Positions 20,861-32,631 of a stretch of 64,000 bases of DNA are shown one piece after another (position 1 is the first letter of the stretch; every line of letters starts with the position of its first letter). Origin of the DNA: Silene conica (taxonomy: Eukaryota; Streptophyta; Magnoliopsida; Caryophyllales; Caryophyllaceae); contig CM055312.2 of the NCBI GenBank assembly GCA_029255685.2, positions 26,816,203 to 26,880,202 of the forward strand, read 5' to 3'. The notes under the pieces were generated by a model. The model worked only from the letters and a program-made list of their open reading frames with translations, was not told the origin of the DNA and did no database searches. The translations under genes were made by a program, and so were the position numbers.

Positions 20861-23800
20861 TTCTTCCCCGTCGACAAACCCTAATTCCGCCGTCTTTCAC
20901 CTCACTCTGTTTGTATCATATCCCATCTCCCACTATTCAATCGATATTCTTTTGGTACATACCTAACTCTCTCTGAATTATAAATTTATTGCGATTTATT
21001 TGATGTAATTTACCTATAATTAGGTCAGATTTTAGTGTTTCTTCTGCGTTTCGATTACATTATGCGATTTTGAATGAATTTATGGACATTTGTTAAGTGG
21101 CTGATACGAGTTTGAGCTTTGGGCGCCCATTTTACAGTGATCGTCGTTTCAATTGAAGCATTAATTAGGCTGTAATCAACATGTATGTATTGTTGTAATG
21201 GTGGTTGTGTAAGGTTTTAATGGTTGTTACTTGAGAAATTAGTTGTGAGAAGTTCGTCTCAAATTTTTGTAAAGCAACGCTCAAGTGACTTTCAATAACC
21301 TGTTCACTAAGCCATTGCAGTGTGCATTTCTATCAATCGCTGTTCGTTGGTTGTTGGATTATCGGATTGCATGCTTTATAGATGGATTATAGGAGTGTAT
21401 TAAGGTTCGTGAGGATGCTAATGGATGTGTGAAGGGTTATAAACCATCTTTCAATGTTAAGAAGCTCAGGTTTTTCAAATAGGCTAATTATATACTCACT
21501 CGAGTTCTTTGGAATTTGGAATTTGGAATTGACCAATTTAGTTTGCATAATTGTTAAGGATTTTAAATTGGTGTGAGTGGGGTGGCGGGTCTCACCATCA
21601 CAACTTTTGAATTTTAATCACACATAACATGCTCAAAGTAAATTGGAGCGATGTCGAAAATAAGACGAAAGTAGAAATTGAGCGATTTCTAAGAATGAGA
21701 GGAAGTACAAGATAGTTAGATGCTTCATTTCCGATATAGCCCTTTAGGCATTTCTGTGTGGTTATTCTTTAAATGAAGTTGCGTATAATCGCCCCCTTTT
21801 CAGTTATTGATCAATCGGAAACCAACTTTTCTATTGTTTGGGAGAATGGCTACACTCATCCAACCTTTATCCTTGTTACAGAGGGAGCCTCTTTGTAGGC
21901 ACCTGTAGTGACGGCCAAGATCCTGAGTTTGATGTGACTCCTTTCTTTACTTGTTTGTTATATTTTCTATTACAATCTTATAAAAGGTTTAAGCAAATTG
22001 ACCTATTGCCTCACAGTAGACAAGACTTAATTAGCGAGGTTCTGTTGAATTTTGTGTACTACATGGTGCACATAATTCATTTGCGTTTTGAAGATCAGTT
22101 CTGAGGTTGTTGGAAATGATATACGGATATGTTTTACTCACTTAAAAAGGATGTCGGATTGTCAGCCACAATTGGATCATGGTGGGTTGAATTGTCATGA
22201 CATTTGATTAGGTGTTCAGGCGTCTGTACGAATGTTGTGAAATTTATGAGTTGTCACAATCTCTTGCACAAGATAATGCTCTTAGCCGCCTTTTTTTGTC
22301 TCGTATGCATGTTTCTGCTATATGGTCTCTTTCAAATTATTAATGAATGAGGAGCAGTATGTTTCATCTCAGCATGCATGATGATAAGTTATTGTCTGTA
22401 TCCGTCGATTTATCGTCTCATAGGTTTAGAATCTATTTATGGACAATAAGAAACTGTGCTCTTTTACTCGTTTATCTATATGTTTGTTTCAGTTGTATCT
22501 GGCATTTTGTGTCCACCTACAACATTCAATTCTTTTCTGGCTTTAGTCAAGATGGATTATTGTATGTTTGTTCAGACAGATATTCTGATTTTTTGCTAAA
22601 TGAGAATGTTGGAGCAACTTTAGGTGTTTGTGGCCGTAGGGACAAGCTTTATTTATAAGTGGACAGGTTTTAAGTTGTAAAACTTGGGCATAGGTACCTG
22701 ACACCCAATGTCGAGTTCAATACAAATATACTTTTGTACACGAATAAATATAAGTGTAGAAATTATATTAGCAACCAAAAAAGGTGTTGAACCATCAAAA
22801 CAAAAGTTACACCTTTAAATTTGTAATGATAAATTATGATAACTTATCATCATATATTTCCATAGATAATTTGAGAAGTATTATCAAATACTTAAAAATA
22901 TAAGTCATTCATAATCACGCCCGAATAAATTTTTTGATTTCTCAATCACCAATCAAGTTATCCTAAAAATGTGTTGTAATTGAAGTTAGTACTTTGGGAA
23001 AGATAGATTATCATTGATTATACCACCCTAAAAAGTTTTTTTTTTTTCTTTTTTTTGGCAAGGGATACCACCCAAAAAAATAATTATTGTTGATTATGTA
23101 ATATTGGGAATCAATGCAGCATCATTATGCAAGTGAGGGGGAATATTTCCATTTTTTATTTACTTCCTTCCTTATTTCTGATGTGAAGTTTAAAGTGTAT
23201 GGTCTATTGGTCTTGGAATTTTATCGAGGGAGCCACACTTGTTAAAATACAGAATTTTTGCGGCCACAATCACAAGGGGGGTGGCCCTGGCCGAAGGGAA
23301 TGCTGGTGGTCTAATGGTGGGGGAACAATGGTGGTGTGGGTGTAAGGCTAAGAAATTGGGGATAACACTGTAGGAATTGGGGGAGAAGGGGATACTTTTA
23401 ATTGTGCTTGGTGGTTTAGATGTTAGTCGCAAAATTAGAGGTTGATTGAAGAAGATGAATTGAAGTGGGGTGAGGGTGGTGATAGGTGATGAAGGAGGTG
23501 TGGTTATAATGGAGAGGAGCAGGCTAACAGAACCTAATATCGGTAAATCGCGGTAACGTCACGTTTGGGATAGGTGGAGAACTACAGGGAGATAAGTGGG
23601 GCTAATAAAAAAGCAGGGGTACAAGTGAGAAAAGGTAGAAACACAAGGGTACACATGAGAAAAACCCTTTTCTTTTGCTTTCGACATTTTAATTTGTTTT
23701 GAATAAATCAATAAGTGGCTGCGTTCTTTCTCTTGTGAGTATCGGTCCTTCAATGCAATTCTCGAAGCAATTTTCTCTTGGGTCACTCGGAAACAACCTC

Positions 23801-24120
23801 TTGTGTATTGCCAACACAAGGGAAAGGCTGCGTACAACCGACTCCCCTTACCCCGCAATTTGCGGGAGCCATTGAGGCATTCGGGTAATGTTGTTGTGTA
23901 GGATGTTACTGAAAAATATACCTAATCAGCTTGACCTTCTTTTGTGTTGGCTGTGTACTACCTCTACTTGTTTGAGTATTTGCTACGTTCTTCTATGTTC
24001 TAGATAGGTTTTTTTGCTGTTGTCATTGTTTTGTACAGTTTTGCTATCTAATAGCAGAGATCACAATTTTCAGATGCAATAAATTCGAGGTACCTTAAGT
24101 GATTTATATTTTTAAGTGAG
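20861..24120 (+). other. 5' UTR with probable long leader intron(s) of the CCCH/RRM gene
   Basis: A leader exon is suggested at about 20861-20955, with a possible donor at GGTACATACC. The last acceptor is probably TTTTCAG at 24068-24074 or AATAGCAG shortly before. If the former, the exon begins ATG CAA TAA, a two-codon upstream ORF before the main start at 24121. Short ORFs in the region have no recognised domain. A SINE fragment lies at 23775-23898. Exon limits are inferred by eye. Confidence 0.4.
23775..23898 (+). mobile_element. SINE 3' fragment with Angio-domain-like sequence
   Basis: GGAAACAACCTCTTGTGTATT, then AAGGCTGCGTACAACCGACT, then CCCCGCAATTTGCGGGAGCC and a GTTGTTGT tail follow the conserved 3' domain shared by many plant SINEs. 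The tRNA-like head is not visible, so it is 5' truncated or diverged. It lies in the leader intron of the CCCH/RRM gene. Confidence 0.6.
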
Positions 24121-27100
24121 ATGAGCATGGAGCTGAACACTCAATCCCTGAAGTCTAGTGATCTTTCTCCTGACTGTACCAGTGATCCAGATGAGAAGGA
24201 AATTAGTGATAATGATGATGATGACCGTAATCATAAGCATCGGAGACGGGACACAGAGGCTCAGTCATCAGACAAAGATCCACTCGAACACGCTCTAACA
24301 CAGCCCTATAGAAAGCGCAACAGACCATTTCAGAATGGGCAGGGTGATTTCCAGTCTCAAAACAATTTAAATAGGGACTTCTCCAAGAGGCGACTTACTG
24401 GTACAAATTTTACGCGTCAATTTGGCGAGCCTGGGAATGGTAGAGGTAGAGGAAGAGGTGGATATTTCCAAAGGGATACTCGATTTGGGTCCATTGATGT
24501 AGCTTCTCAAATGGTCCATCCAGGCTCCATCCCACCATCTATGTTCAGCGGGAGAGGGTTGCCTGTTCCAAATGCACAAAGTGCATCATGGAGTGGCTTT
24601 GGACTAGTTCCCACCATTCCGAATGGTTCGATCAATGCGATTAATCCTCTTGGGCTGCAAGGAATCCTTGGACCACAGATGAATCCTTCAATGAACATGG
24701 GTATCCAACGCCAACGATGTAGAGACTTTGAGGAACGTGGATTTTGTCTGAGAGGCGATATGTGCCCAATGGAGCATGGTGTTAATCGAATTGTTGTGGA
24801 AGATGTTCAGGTATGTGCAGGTGACATTCATATCCTCCTGTTGTTGGGACGTATACTGTATTTGTATACTGCATATTTGTTTATACGTGTATCTGTTTTG
24901 TGAGTCTTAATTATAGTTTTTGTTGTTTCACCTATGCGTCATATCAATGTGGGATCTCCTGTACGGAAATTTTGTTTGCTGTTAACCCACAGGTGTGCAC
25001 TTTGCTAGTAAGTGTCAAACATTTCGGCTCTTATTTCTGTACATTATTTTTGTGTATTGTGGTTGGGGGTTGATAGGTCAAATGTTGGGAGGGAATAGGG
25101 ATTGAGGGAGGTAGCGGTTGATAGGGGAAAGGCTGGGAGGGAGGGAGGGACACTACTTGAGATTTCTTTCCTTTAAACCTTGCATAATTTTCTTATTTTT
25201 TAAATATCCTTTTTGTACTATTTAAGTAGATCTTTTCATGTAGCGTGATGTGGGGATACATTTAATGCAATACTCCCTCCATTTAACAGGAGTGATGACT
25301 TTTTGGTTCAAGCTCATTTTCAGAGATACAGGAGAAATATATGTTTTATTCAATAGGAATGTTATCTCACCTTCGAGTTTGACTATGACAACAACAAAGC
25401 CTTAGTCCCAACATGTTTTGGGGTCTAAGTAACATAAAATGTCATTTGAAACCAACAATAATTTGCCCTAACATGTGACCGTTTTCAGTTACTTTATTTT
25501 TATCCAAGGGTTAGATAATACAACCATTTTAGTTAACTAAGTTTAGAAATGGATTGACCATTTTGTAACAAATAAAATGGATAGGTGATCTATCTTTTTG
25601 GGACATAAAGGATTAAAGGGTATGAAATACCAGTCTCTTGTTCTAACATGTAACTCTGACTGTATCTAGCACGACATCGTTCGTCCCAAACATAAGGTAA
25701 TATCTAGATTCCCGAGGCATATGCAATATCTTATTCTGTCTAACCTAAGAAGTTGGTTCCTTAAAACGCATTACATAATTCTGTTTCTGCAGCTGTGTTC
25801 GTCAGTCTTAGTTTAACCTTCTGTGCTTCTTTCTTATAACAATTGTGGCTTGGAAACATAATAACAATATATGATATATGTTTATGGTTCTTCCAAATGT
25901 GCAGAGCTTGTCTCAGTTTAATCTCCCTGTTTCTCTCCCGAGTGCACAAATCTTGGGTCCATCTGCTGGAAATGGATTTGTCTCTTCTGCAGATGTTTCT
26001 AGCTCTTTAATCAACAGCAGAGGCCCTCATAGTCTAACAGACATTTCTTCTATGGATGAGGAGGTGTTAGCTGGTGCTATTAATGCTGGCGGAACTGACG
26101 TGTATGACCCTGATCAGCCGCTATGGAACAATGATGCTCATGAGACATCCACCCCAATGCTCGGGTTGCATTCATCTGGTTTTGACGAATCTGTTTCCTT
26201 TATGGACGCTGACCTTTCAGATCATGCAGTCAGAAGCAGAGGGGATTTTACTGGTGTCCAGAGCACAAGTTCTTCTGTGTGGGGAAGACTCAGAAATTCA
26301 AAGAATAAACTGGAACCAAAGGAGAAACTTGATGGAAGGACAAAGGCTCCTCCAGAGTTTCCAGCAAAAGAAACCTGTGAACCCTCAAGTGTTGGTCAAG
26401 GGAATTTCCATGTAGGAAAGCAAAATAATGGAGCTCTTTTTGGTCCTAAATCAGTGATGGCAACTTCTAAGCTGCAAAATGTAGGAGGTACTGTTAGGAA
26501 TTCATCGCAGAAAGCACATCGGACTTTATTTGTGAATTGTATTCCCCTGAAAGATAACAAGAGAGAGAACCTTCTCTCTCATTTCAGGAAATTCGGAGAA
26601 GTAATTGATATATACATCCCGGCCAATAGTGAACGTGCCTTTGTGCAATTCTCCAAAAGGGAAGAGGCAGTAAAAGCTCTCAAAGCACCTGATGCTGTAA
26701 TGGGTAGCCGTTTCATCAAGCTCTGGTGGGCAAATAGAGATAGCATTGCTGATAATGATGTCAGCAGTTCGAACAATGCATCTATTTCTCCCCAAGATGT
26801 GATGGCTGCTTCAGGATCAACCCATCCTGCTGTTATTAGTAAAGGAAAAAATAATGTTCAGCATGCTGTTCCGAAAGTGGTTACCGTTAAACCTCCTGGT
26901 GGCAGTGTGACTGCTGGCAATGACTTAAAACTTGTGAACATCCCCAAAGTGGCTTCCCCAGCACAGAAAAAGATGGAGAGTTTGGAGGTTATGAAAGAGC
27001 AGCTTCGTAAAAAGCAGGAGATGCTGGAGCAGAAGCGACGCGAATTTCGTCAGAAATTAGATAAACTCACGAAGCAAGTAAGTGCAGCTTCTACTCCTAG

Positions 27101-30100
27101 ACATTGTATGTCCAACCACCATTTGTGTCAGCCTTTTGTTTTTACCCACTTTGATAAATAGTTCAACCAAGATTCCTGTATGTTTGTCATTACGCAACGG
27201 ATTGGAATGTGGTAAATGGTATTGACATATTACTTCTTCAGGCATGACCTTTTGGGGCTAGGGAGGAGGAGTTAATTCTTGGAGTCTGGTATATCGTGTC
27301 TGTATTCTGCAGGAACATGTTTCAAAAACTTAGTCATTCGATGTCAAAACTGTTGTGCAAAACGCTTTAGGCGGGTGTTTAAAGGTTGGAACTACCTTTG
27401 AAAACCTTTATAACAACTGATGTTAGTTGGCCTTTTTGGTTTTGAAACTTTTGAATTATAATTGATTTTTACAATATAGGCTCCTCCTCTGAACAAAGCT
27501 GACATGTTCTTTTCAGATAATTAAGTCATGGACTCGTGTACTCATGGTATGCAATTATGTATTTAGTCAGAAAAAGGTGAGGGAGAAAGAAACTATTAAA
27601 TGTAGGACTAGAGCTATGCATTAGTTAAAAAAAGGCGAGGAGAAAGAATCTATTAAATGTAGGACTGGAGCAATAAAGAAATAAAGGTAGAATGAGATAA
27701 GAGGGCTGTTAAAGGTAGAATAGGACCCAAAACTATTTATCTATCAAGGTAGAACTAGACCAGGGAGAGCTGGTTGTATGCTAGCTAACAGTATAGCTAA
27801 TAGTCCTGAAGTTGTACACCATCCTTGACCATAATTGTAGAAGGTTATGTCGCTTGTGTGCGATTGACTCCTGCACAAGCATGTTTATGTTTATTCCCTT
27901 CTGACTACGTTTTGGGTGGTACGAGGGAAGCAACAAGAGCTAGTTTAACCAGGATTTTATCATATTCACTTTTCCCAATCTCCTTGTATATGCAATATCA
28001 TGTCTACTTTATGGATTCATTCTTTCTATTACTCTGAAGTCTGAATCAGTGTTTAGATACGAGTAGAGAGGATGAAAGGGAGAGATGCGGGAAGAGGGGA
28101 GTTAATGGGAGGGGTTCATTCTCCTTCCAAATCTTTCCCAAGCTAAATAAATTGGCTTTTAGGAAAGAAAATGGATCCCTCCATTTCCTTCCTCCCAACG
28201 TACTAAGGAAACCCTCAAAATTCGTTCATCCAAATAAGGCCTAACTTGATGATGGTCTCATAGATACTTATGCACTTTGCTTCTGTGAAATACATGTTTC
28301 TTTTCATTTTTGGGGTGGAGTAGTGGGGTTAAACTTGACGAAGTCAGCTCTGGATCAGATGTTCAGTATTTGTATTAATGATTAAATTATGCAGACATCA
28401 GGCAAAATTGAAGTGCCAGCTGAACCGGTTGAGATGAGACAAGTATCAGAAACGCCGAGCAATGCATCAAAAGGAGAAAACACACAGCCTTTAGATGGTG
28501 ATATCTCTATGCCATCACCAAAGGCTCTGACAGCAGATAAGATAGTAATGGAGAACCTAGCTTCCAATAGAGCTAAAGTCAAATCTGCTGGTGCACTTCT
28601 GGACCCTTTAATCTTGAAGCAGCAGCCTATTCATCCCATGGCAACTTCAGGAAGGCCATCTTATATAAACAGATATAAGTTGGATAATCGGCCGACAACT
28701 TTTAGAATCCATGCTCCTTTACCAGCCGGATTGACAAATGTGAGTACTCCCACAATCCCTATAAAATACTCCGTCCGTCACATTTTAATTGTCCCCATTT
28801 CCTTTGTCCATCCAAAAATCATTGGCTCCTTTCGAAATCTATTAAATAAGAGTGAATTTCTTATACTATCCGTAGTTAAGTGACATAAATCACATAATGG
28901 CAATGTTAATGGGGTATCTCTGCAGGGTAAATTCCCAAAGTCGAGGGTGATATGATATTTCATCACAAGGGGATTGTTTGGATAGCAAAATAGGAGGGAA
29001 AGGGAGGGGAGAGAAGGGGAGAGGGAAGGGAATGGTGTGTGGGTGTTTGGATACAATTTTCCTCCAAATCTTTTGTATGGGGAGAGAAGGGGAGAGGGAA
29101 TGGGATGTGGTGTTTAAATACAACTTTCCTCCAAATCTTTTTGTATGGTGGAGGTATTTTGGTTTGCCTTGGAGGATGGTAAATGGATCCCTCCCAAGCC
29201 CTCCTTCTCCTCCATTCCATATGCTTATGGAGGTGCTTAGTAAATGCAATCTCTCTTTGGTTTTTGCCCTTTGGAGCTCAGTTAATCATAATAATATTTG
29301 GGATGTTTCATCTTTAAAGTAGATATCATCCTTTCAATTTAAGTGGTGAAAAGAAGGCTTTGTTGTGAATATGCTCATGGAGGTGCTTAGTAAATGCAAT
29401 CTCTCTTTGGTTTTCGCTTTCTGGAGCTCAGTTAATCATAATAATATTTGGGATGTTTCGTCTTTCAACTGAGGGGGCATCATTAGACCTGACAAAACTT
29501 GACCCGGCCCGTACACACGTCTCGGTTTTCAGGGTCAAAGACTCTTGACCTGCGACCCCATTGACCCGAACTCGAAATGGCCTTTTATTTTAGAGTCGAA
29601 ACCTGACCCAGACCGTTGGGAATATTGGGTCGAAGATAAGTTAATATTTTTAAGGTAAAATATTAATATTCTGTGAATTGTCATTTGGTCTCTAAAATAA
29701 TACTCGTACTTTGTAAGGCTATTAATTTCCAATGAATTTCCTCTCTTCTTGGGTTGTAGAGGCCCCATATCTGAAGCCTCAACCCCCCCCCCCCCCCCCC
29801 CCCCCCGAATAAAAAAACAAAAAAAAAAAACTAGTGCTGACGTCGTCAGTTTTATGACTTCTAGGTTGCTGTTTTGAGGGATCACTTCTCGTTATATGGA
29901 GAAATTTCTAATTTGGAGGTTGAAGACTCATATGAGGAACAAAGTCCTAATAACTTATCTGATTTGGAAGGGATGAGAAACTGCTCTGTTAGGGTAAGCT
30001 TCGCTACTCGCCCTGCAGCTGAAAGAGCCTTCTTGAATGGTAAATCATGGCATGGGCAAAATCTACAGTTCAGTTGGGTAACTTCAACGTCAAGTATTCT

Positions 30101-30455
30101 TGTTAGCAGTAGAAGTAGTGGGGAGAGTTCCTCTGCTCTTAGAGGGACTTCAAATAATGAAGTAGAATCTTCAGAGAAAACAGTGAACGATGACTCTCAG
30201 AATGCAACGGATCCCACTGAAAGTAACTCATCTCCTCCCAAATCATCTAATGAACTTTCTTGCGATAGCTCGAGATCCAATGGCGAAAGAAATCCGCCAG
30301 CTCAAAAGCATTCTCATCCTGAAGTTCAGTCTCCGGATAAGTCCACAGGTCATGTTCTATTGGAAGCAGACGAGCCAGAAAATAGGAATTGTGAAGGTGT
30401 AGATGAAGAAAGTGGTGAGGATGTAAAGCTGGATGAGAATCTTGAAGCCGGTTAA
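24121..30455 (+). CDS. C3H41: CCCH zinc finger and RRM RNA-binding protein, C3H41-like (4 coding exons)
   Basis: Coding exons are 24121-24810, 25905-27077, 28395-28739 and 29865-30455. All introns are GT-AG and phase 0; the protein is about 932 aa. The acidic N terminus is SDPDEKEISDNDDDDRNHKH. A CCCH finger follows (C200, C209, C215, H219; C-x8-C-x5-C-x3-H). RRM1 covers about 435-510 (RNP2 LFVNCI, RNP1 ERAFVQF). A Lys/Glu coiled coil covers about 585-621. A second RRM-like fold, about 723-805, spans the last intron (TFRIHAPLPAG to LQFSWV). An RG-rich patch (GRGRGRGG) precedes the finger. This order matches plant CCCH protein 41 and metazoan RBM26/RBM27, which bind RNA and link nuclear poly(A) RNA to exosome decay; in plants the role is inferred. 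The start could be Met1 or Met3. The last intron carries a C24 tract. No frame damage is seen, so the gene looks functional. Confidence 0.9.
25265..25620. mobile_element. MITE and LINE-tail debris in intron 1 of the CCCH/RRM gene
   Basis: ACTCCCTCCATTTAACAGG at 25272 resembles a Stowaway-type terminus. Then ACAACAACAAAGCCTTAGTC and CAACATGTTTTGGGGTCTAA (25388-25427) match the 3' tail of plant RTE LINEs in minus orientation. Boundaries are not resolved. Confidence 0.45.
28745..29240. repeat. MITE-like insertions in intron 3 of the CCCH/RRM gene
   Basis: ACTCCGTCCGTCACATTTTA at about 28768 is a Stowaway-like end. At 28965-29230 there are two copies of TTTTCCTCCAAATCTTTT/GGGGAGAGAAGGGGAGAGGG-type sequence. 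The overlapping minus-strand ORFs are Pro/Leu-rich artefacts of these repeats. Confidence 0.45.
29783..29806 (+). repeat. C24 homopolymer in intron 3
   Basis: Twenty-four consecutive C followed by GAATAAAAAAAC, 59 bp before the acceptor of coding exon 4. It may be an assembly-sensitive tract. Confidence 0.95.
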
Positions 30456-30760
30456 ACACTAGTTGCAGGATAGAGAATATGCTGAAGGGTATAAATTGTT
30501 GAAGAATGTCCAAATTTTGAGATTTTGTACAGCCAGGTAAACTGTAAAATTTATTGGGCACGTTTTACCTTTGCCAGAAATGTACTCAGTCGATGGGGTT
30601 TCCATAGTAGTTTACACTGTTACTGTCTGGTTAGTTCAGCAGTCTAATTCCGAGCTCTTTACTCGAGGATTGGTTTGCTAAGCTGTCTGCTGTCAACCCT
30701 CATTCCTGTATTTGTATTTCTGTTGCTCAAATATATTGTTTTCTAATAAAATTTTGTTTA
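30456..30760 (+). terminator. 3' UTR and poly(A) signal of the CCCH/RRM gene
   Basis: After the stop at 30455 the sequence is T-rich with AATAAA at 30745-30750, preceded by a TTGTATTTGTATTTCTGTTG-type far-upstream element. The cleavage site is not determinable. Confidence 0.5.
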
Positions 30761-31194
30761 GCTGTCAACCTTTATTCATGTACTTTAAATTTAATTATCA
30801 TTTTTTTGAGTATTATTTAGAAGACATTTTATCCTTGTTTATTGGATGGAAGAATTTCAACTAAGGAGGGTAGGAGAAGGTGGGGGAACAAACTTGGTAG
30901 CTTGAGGAGAAAGAGAAGTAGAAAGACATTTTTGAATATCCTTTCTAAAAACTACTTCCTCCATTTTTATCCAAATATTATATTTGGTTTTTGTACACTA
31001 TTCACAAATCAACCTTTAATCTCAATTTTCTCTCAATACATAAGAAAAAATATATTCATGTGAGGTCTTGTTTAATTCGTCTTTACGAGTACATTGAAAA
31101 TATATAACTTTTATAATTTTTACAAATACGTAGCTAAAGATATAAGGCACGTAAAACGTGCGTTGGCAAACGTGAAAAAGGTAAATATGGTATT

Positions 31195-31400
31195 TGGATA
31201 AACACAAATTCTTATTTGCAACGGCACTATCCGTCGCAAGCTTGTGACGGATACCGTTTTCTCTCACAAAATACCCACTTTTTCTCTCTCTCCAACACTA
31301 TTCATGTGGTCCCCTTTCTCCACTACTCATTTTGTATCCATTTTATCTCACGAAATATCCGTCACAAATGGTGACCCGTCGCAAGCAAGACTTACTATTG
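31195..31400. mobile_element. MITE with CCGTCGCAAGC-type inverted ends
   Basis: The left end (TTCTTATTTGCAACGG, ATCCGTCGCAAGCTTGTGAC) and right end (ATCCGTCACAAATGGTGACC, CGTCGCAAGCAAGACTTA) are imperfect inverses. The flanks TATTTGGATA and TATTGGATA could be a target duplication with one indel. Related termini occur at 45560-45775 and 51425-51610. Confidence 0.5.
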
Positions 31401-31442
31401 GATAAAAATGGAGGAAGTATCTTGCTACATACTTCCTCCATT

Positions 31443-31530
31443 TATATCCAAACTACACCTATTCCATTTTAATCCACTCATATCCAAACTACACCTATTC
31501 CATTTTAATCCATTCATATCCAAACTACAC
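31443..31530. repeat. 36-bp tandem repeat
   Basis: About 2.5 copies of a unit with ATATCCAAACTACACCTATT and CCATTTTAATCCACTC. Confidence 0.8.
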
Positions 31531-31620
31531 TTTTTTCTAATAAAGCCAACAAAATTACTAAAGTATTCTTATGAATATCAATTATTTACACAAAATGTCA
31601 TCAAATGGCCCACCATTACT

Positions 31621-31730
31621 CCACCACAACAACAACAACAACATCAGAGCCTTAGTCCCAAAATGTTTTGGGGTCGGCTGACATGAATCATCCCTTGGAA
31701 CCGTCATGAGTGAACTCTCATCTCAACAAG
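31621..31730 (-). mobile_element. RTE LINE 3' terminus with (TTG)n tail
   Basis: On the minus strand GACCCCAAAACATTTTGGGA and CTAAGGCTCTGATG run into TTGTTGTTGTTGTTG, the usual 3' end of plant RTE LINEs. Ignoring two TGA codons, it continues the reading of the LINE ORF that stops at 34690, so it is probably the detached tail of that copy. Confidence 0.65.
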
Positions 31731-31929
31731 AGAAAAAAGAAGGAAAAGAAAAAAACGGAAGTGGAGTGAAACAAAAAATGGAAGGCAAAGGGGTTTTATA
31801 AATTTTAAATCGAACTTATCACATGTATAAAAACCCAAAAAAAATAAATCAAGAATAAAGTTTAAAGTGATTTTGAGAAACGAAGTAAAATTAAAATAAG
31901 AGTTTTGGAGGAAAAAGTGTAACAAATCC

Positions 31930-32047
31930 AAGAACGATTTTTTGAAATAATGCTGAAAATTAAAGAAATTGTCGTTTTGGGTCGGTTCTGAAAGTATTTG
32001 TCGAAATGGTGTCCACGTAGGATCGGGAAAACGAGCCTAAACACGCC
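31930..32047. repeat. Left terminal inverted repeat of the PMD element
   Basis: Inverse of 34505-34640. It ends inward at CGAGCCTAAACACGCC where the first palindrome starts. Confidence 0.75.
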
Positions 32048-32454
32048 ATTGGGAATGGCGGGTATTGTACTAGAGACACGCCATATATGGTGGCGTGTCT
32101 TTTCAGTGTCTTCTTGTTAGATAATTTTACAGAAGGTTGGGCTATGGGATACAAACTAGACACGCCATGCGTAATGGCGTTTCTATTGACAATAACACGC
32201 CATTAGTGGTGGCGTGTTCAAGCTAGGTAAAAAAATTAAAATGTTCCAGGGGGTTTTGAAAATTTTAGTATTAAACACGCCATTGCGGTTGGCGGGTTTC
32301 GTGAGGAATACACGCCATTGAATGTGGCGTGTTTATGCAGTTTTTTTTTTTTTTTTAAAGCTTTGAAAATGTTAAGGGGTTGTTGATAGTGAATGGCTGA
32401 AATACGCCATTGTTGATAGTGAAAGGCTGAAATACGCCATTCATTGTCGCGTGT
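32041..32454. repeat. Left subterminal paired 23-bp palindromes
   Basis: Pairs 32041-32063/32076-32098, 32160-32182/32195-32217 and 32275-32297/32310-32332. Each member has arms like ACACGCCAT and ATGGCGTGT around 5 bp, and every spacer is 12 bp. A fourth, decayed set at 32402-32454 has been disturbed by a short tandem duplication (TTGTTGATAGTGA). Confidence 0.88.
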
Positions 32455-32631
32455 TTGTGATGTTAAAAGTGATAAAACGAATAAGCAAAAGAAACAAAAT
32501 TTAAAAATGCACACAGAAAATTAAAATGTCATTTGAAAGCAAATCTAAAACACATCTAATTGTTTCGCACAAGGAGTATAGAAAATCTAACAATAGTTCA
32601 CTAATGTAGCTATTACATAGGTTGAAGCATT

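Noticed and set aside
28778-29322. Several ORFs of about 85-119 aa on both strands within intron 3 of the CCCH/RRM gene
   Set aside because: They cover duplicated MITE-like G/A-rich sequence and have no domain.
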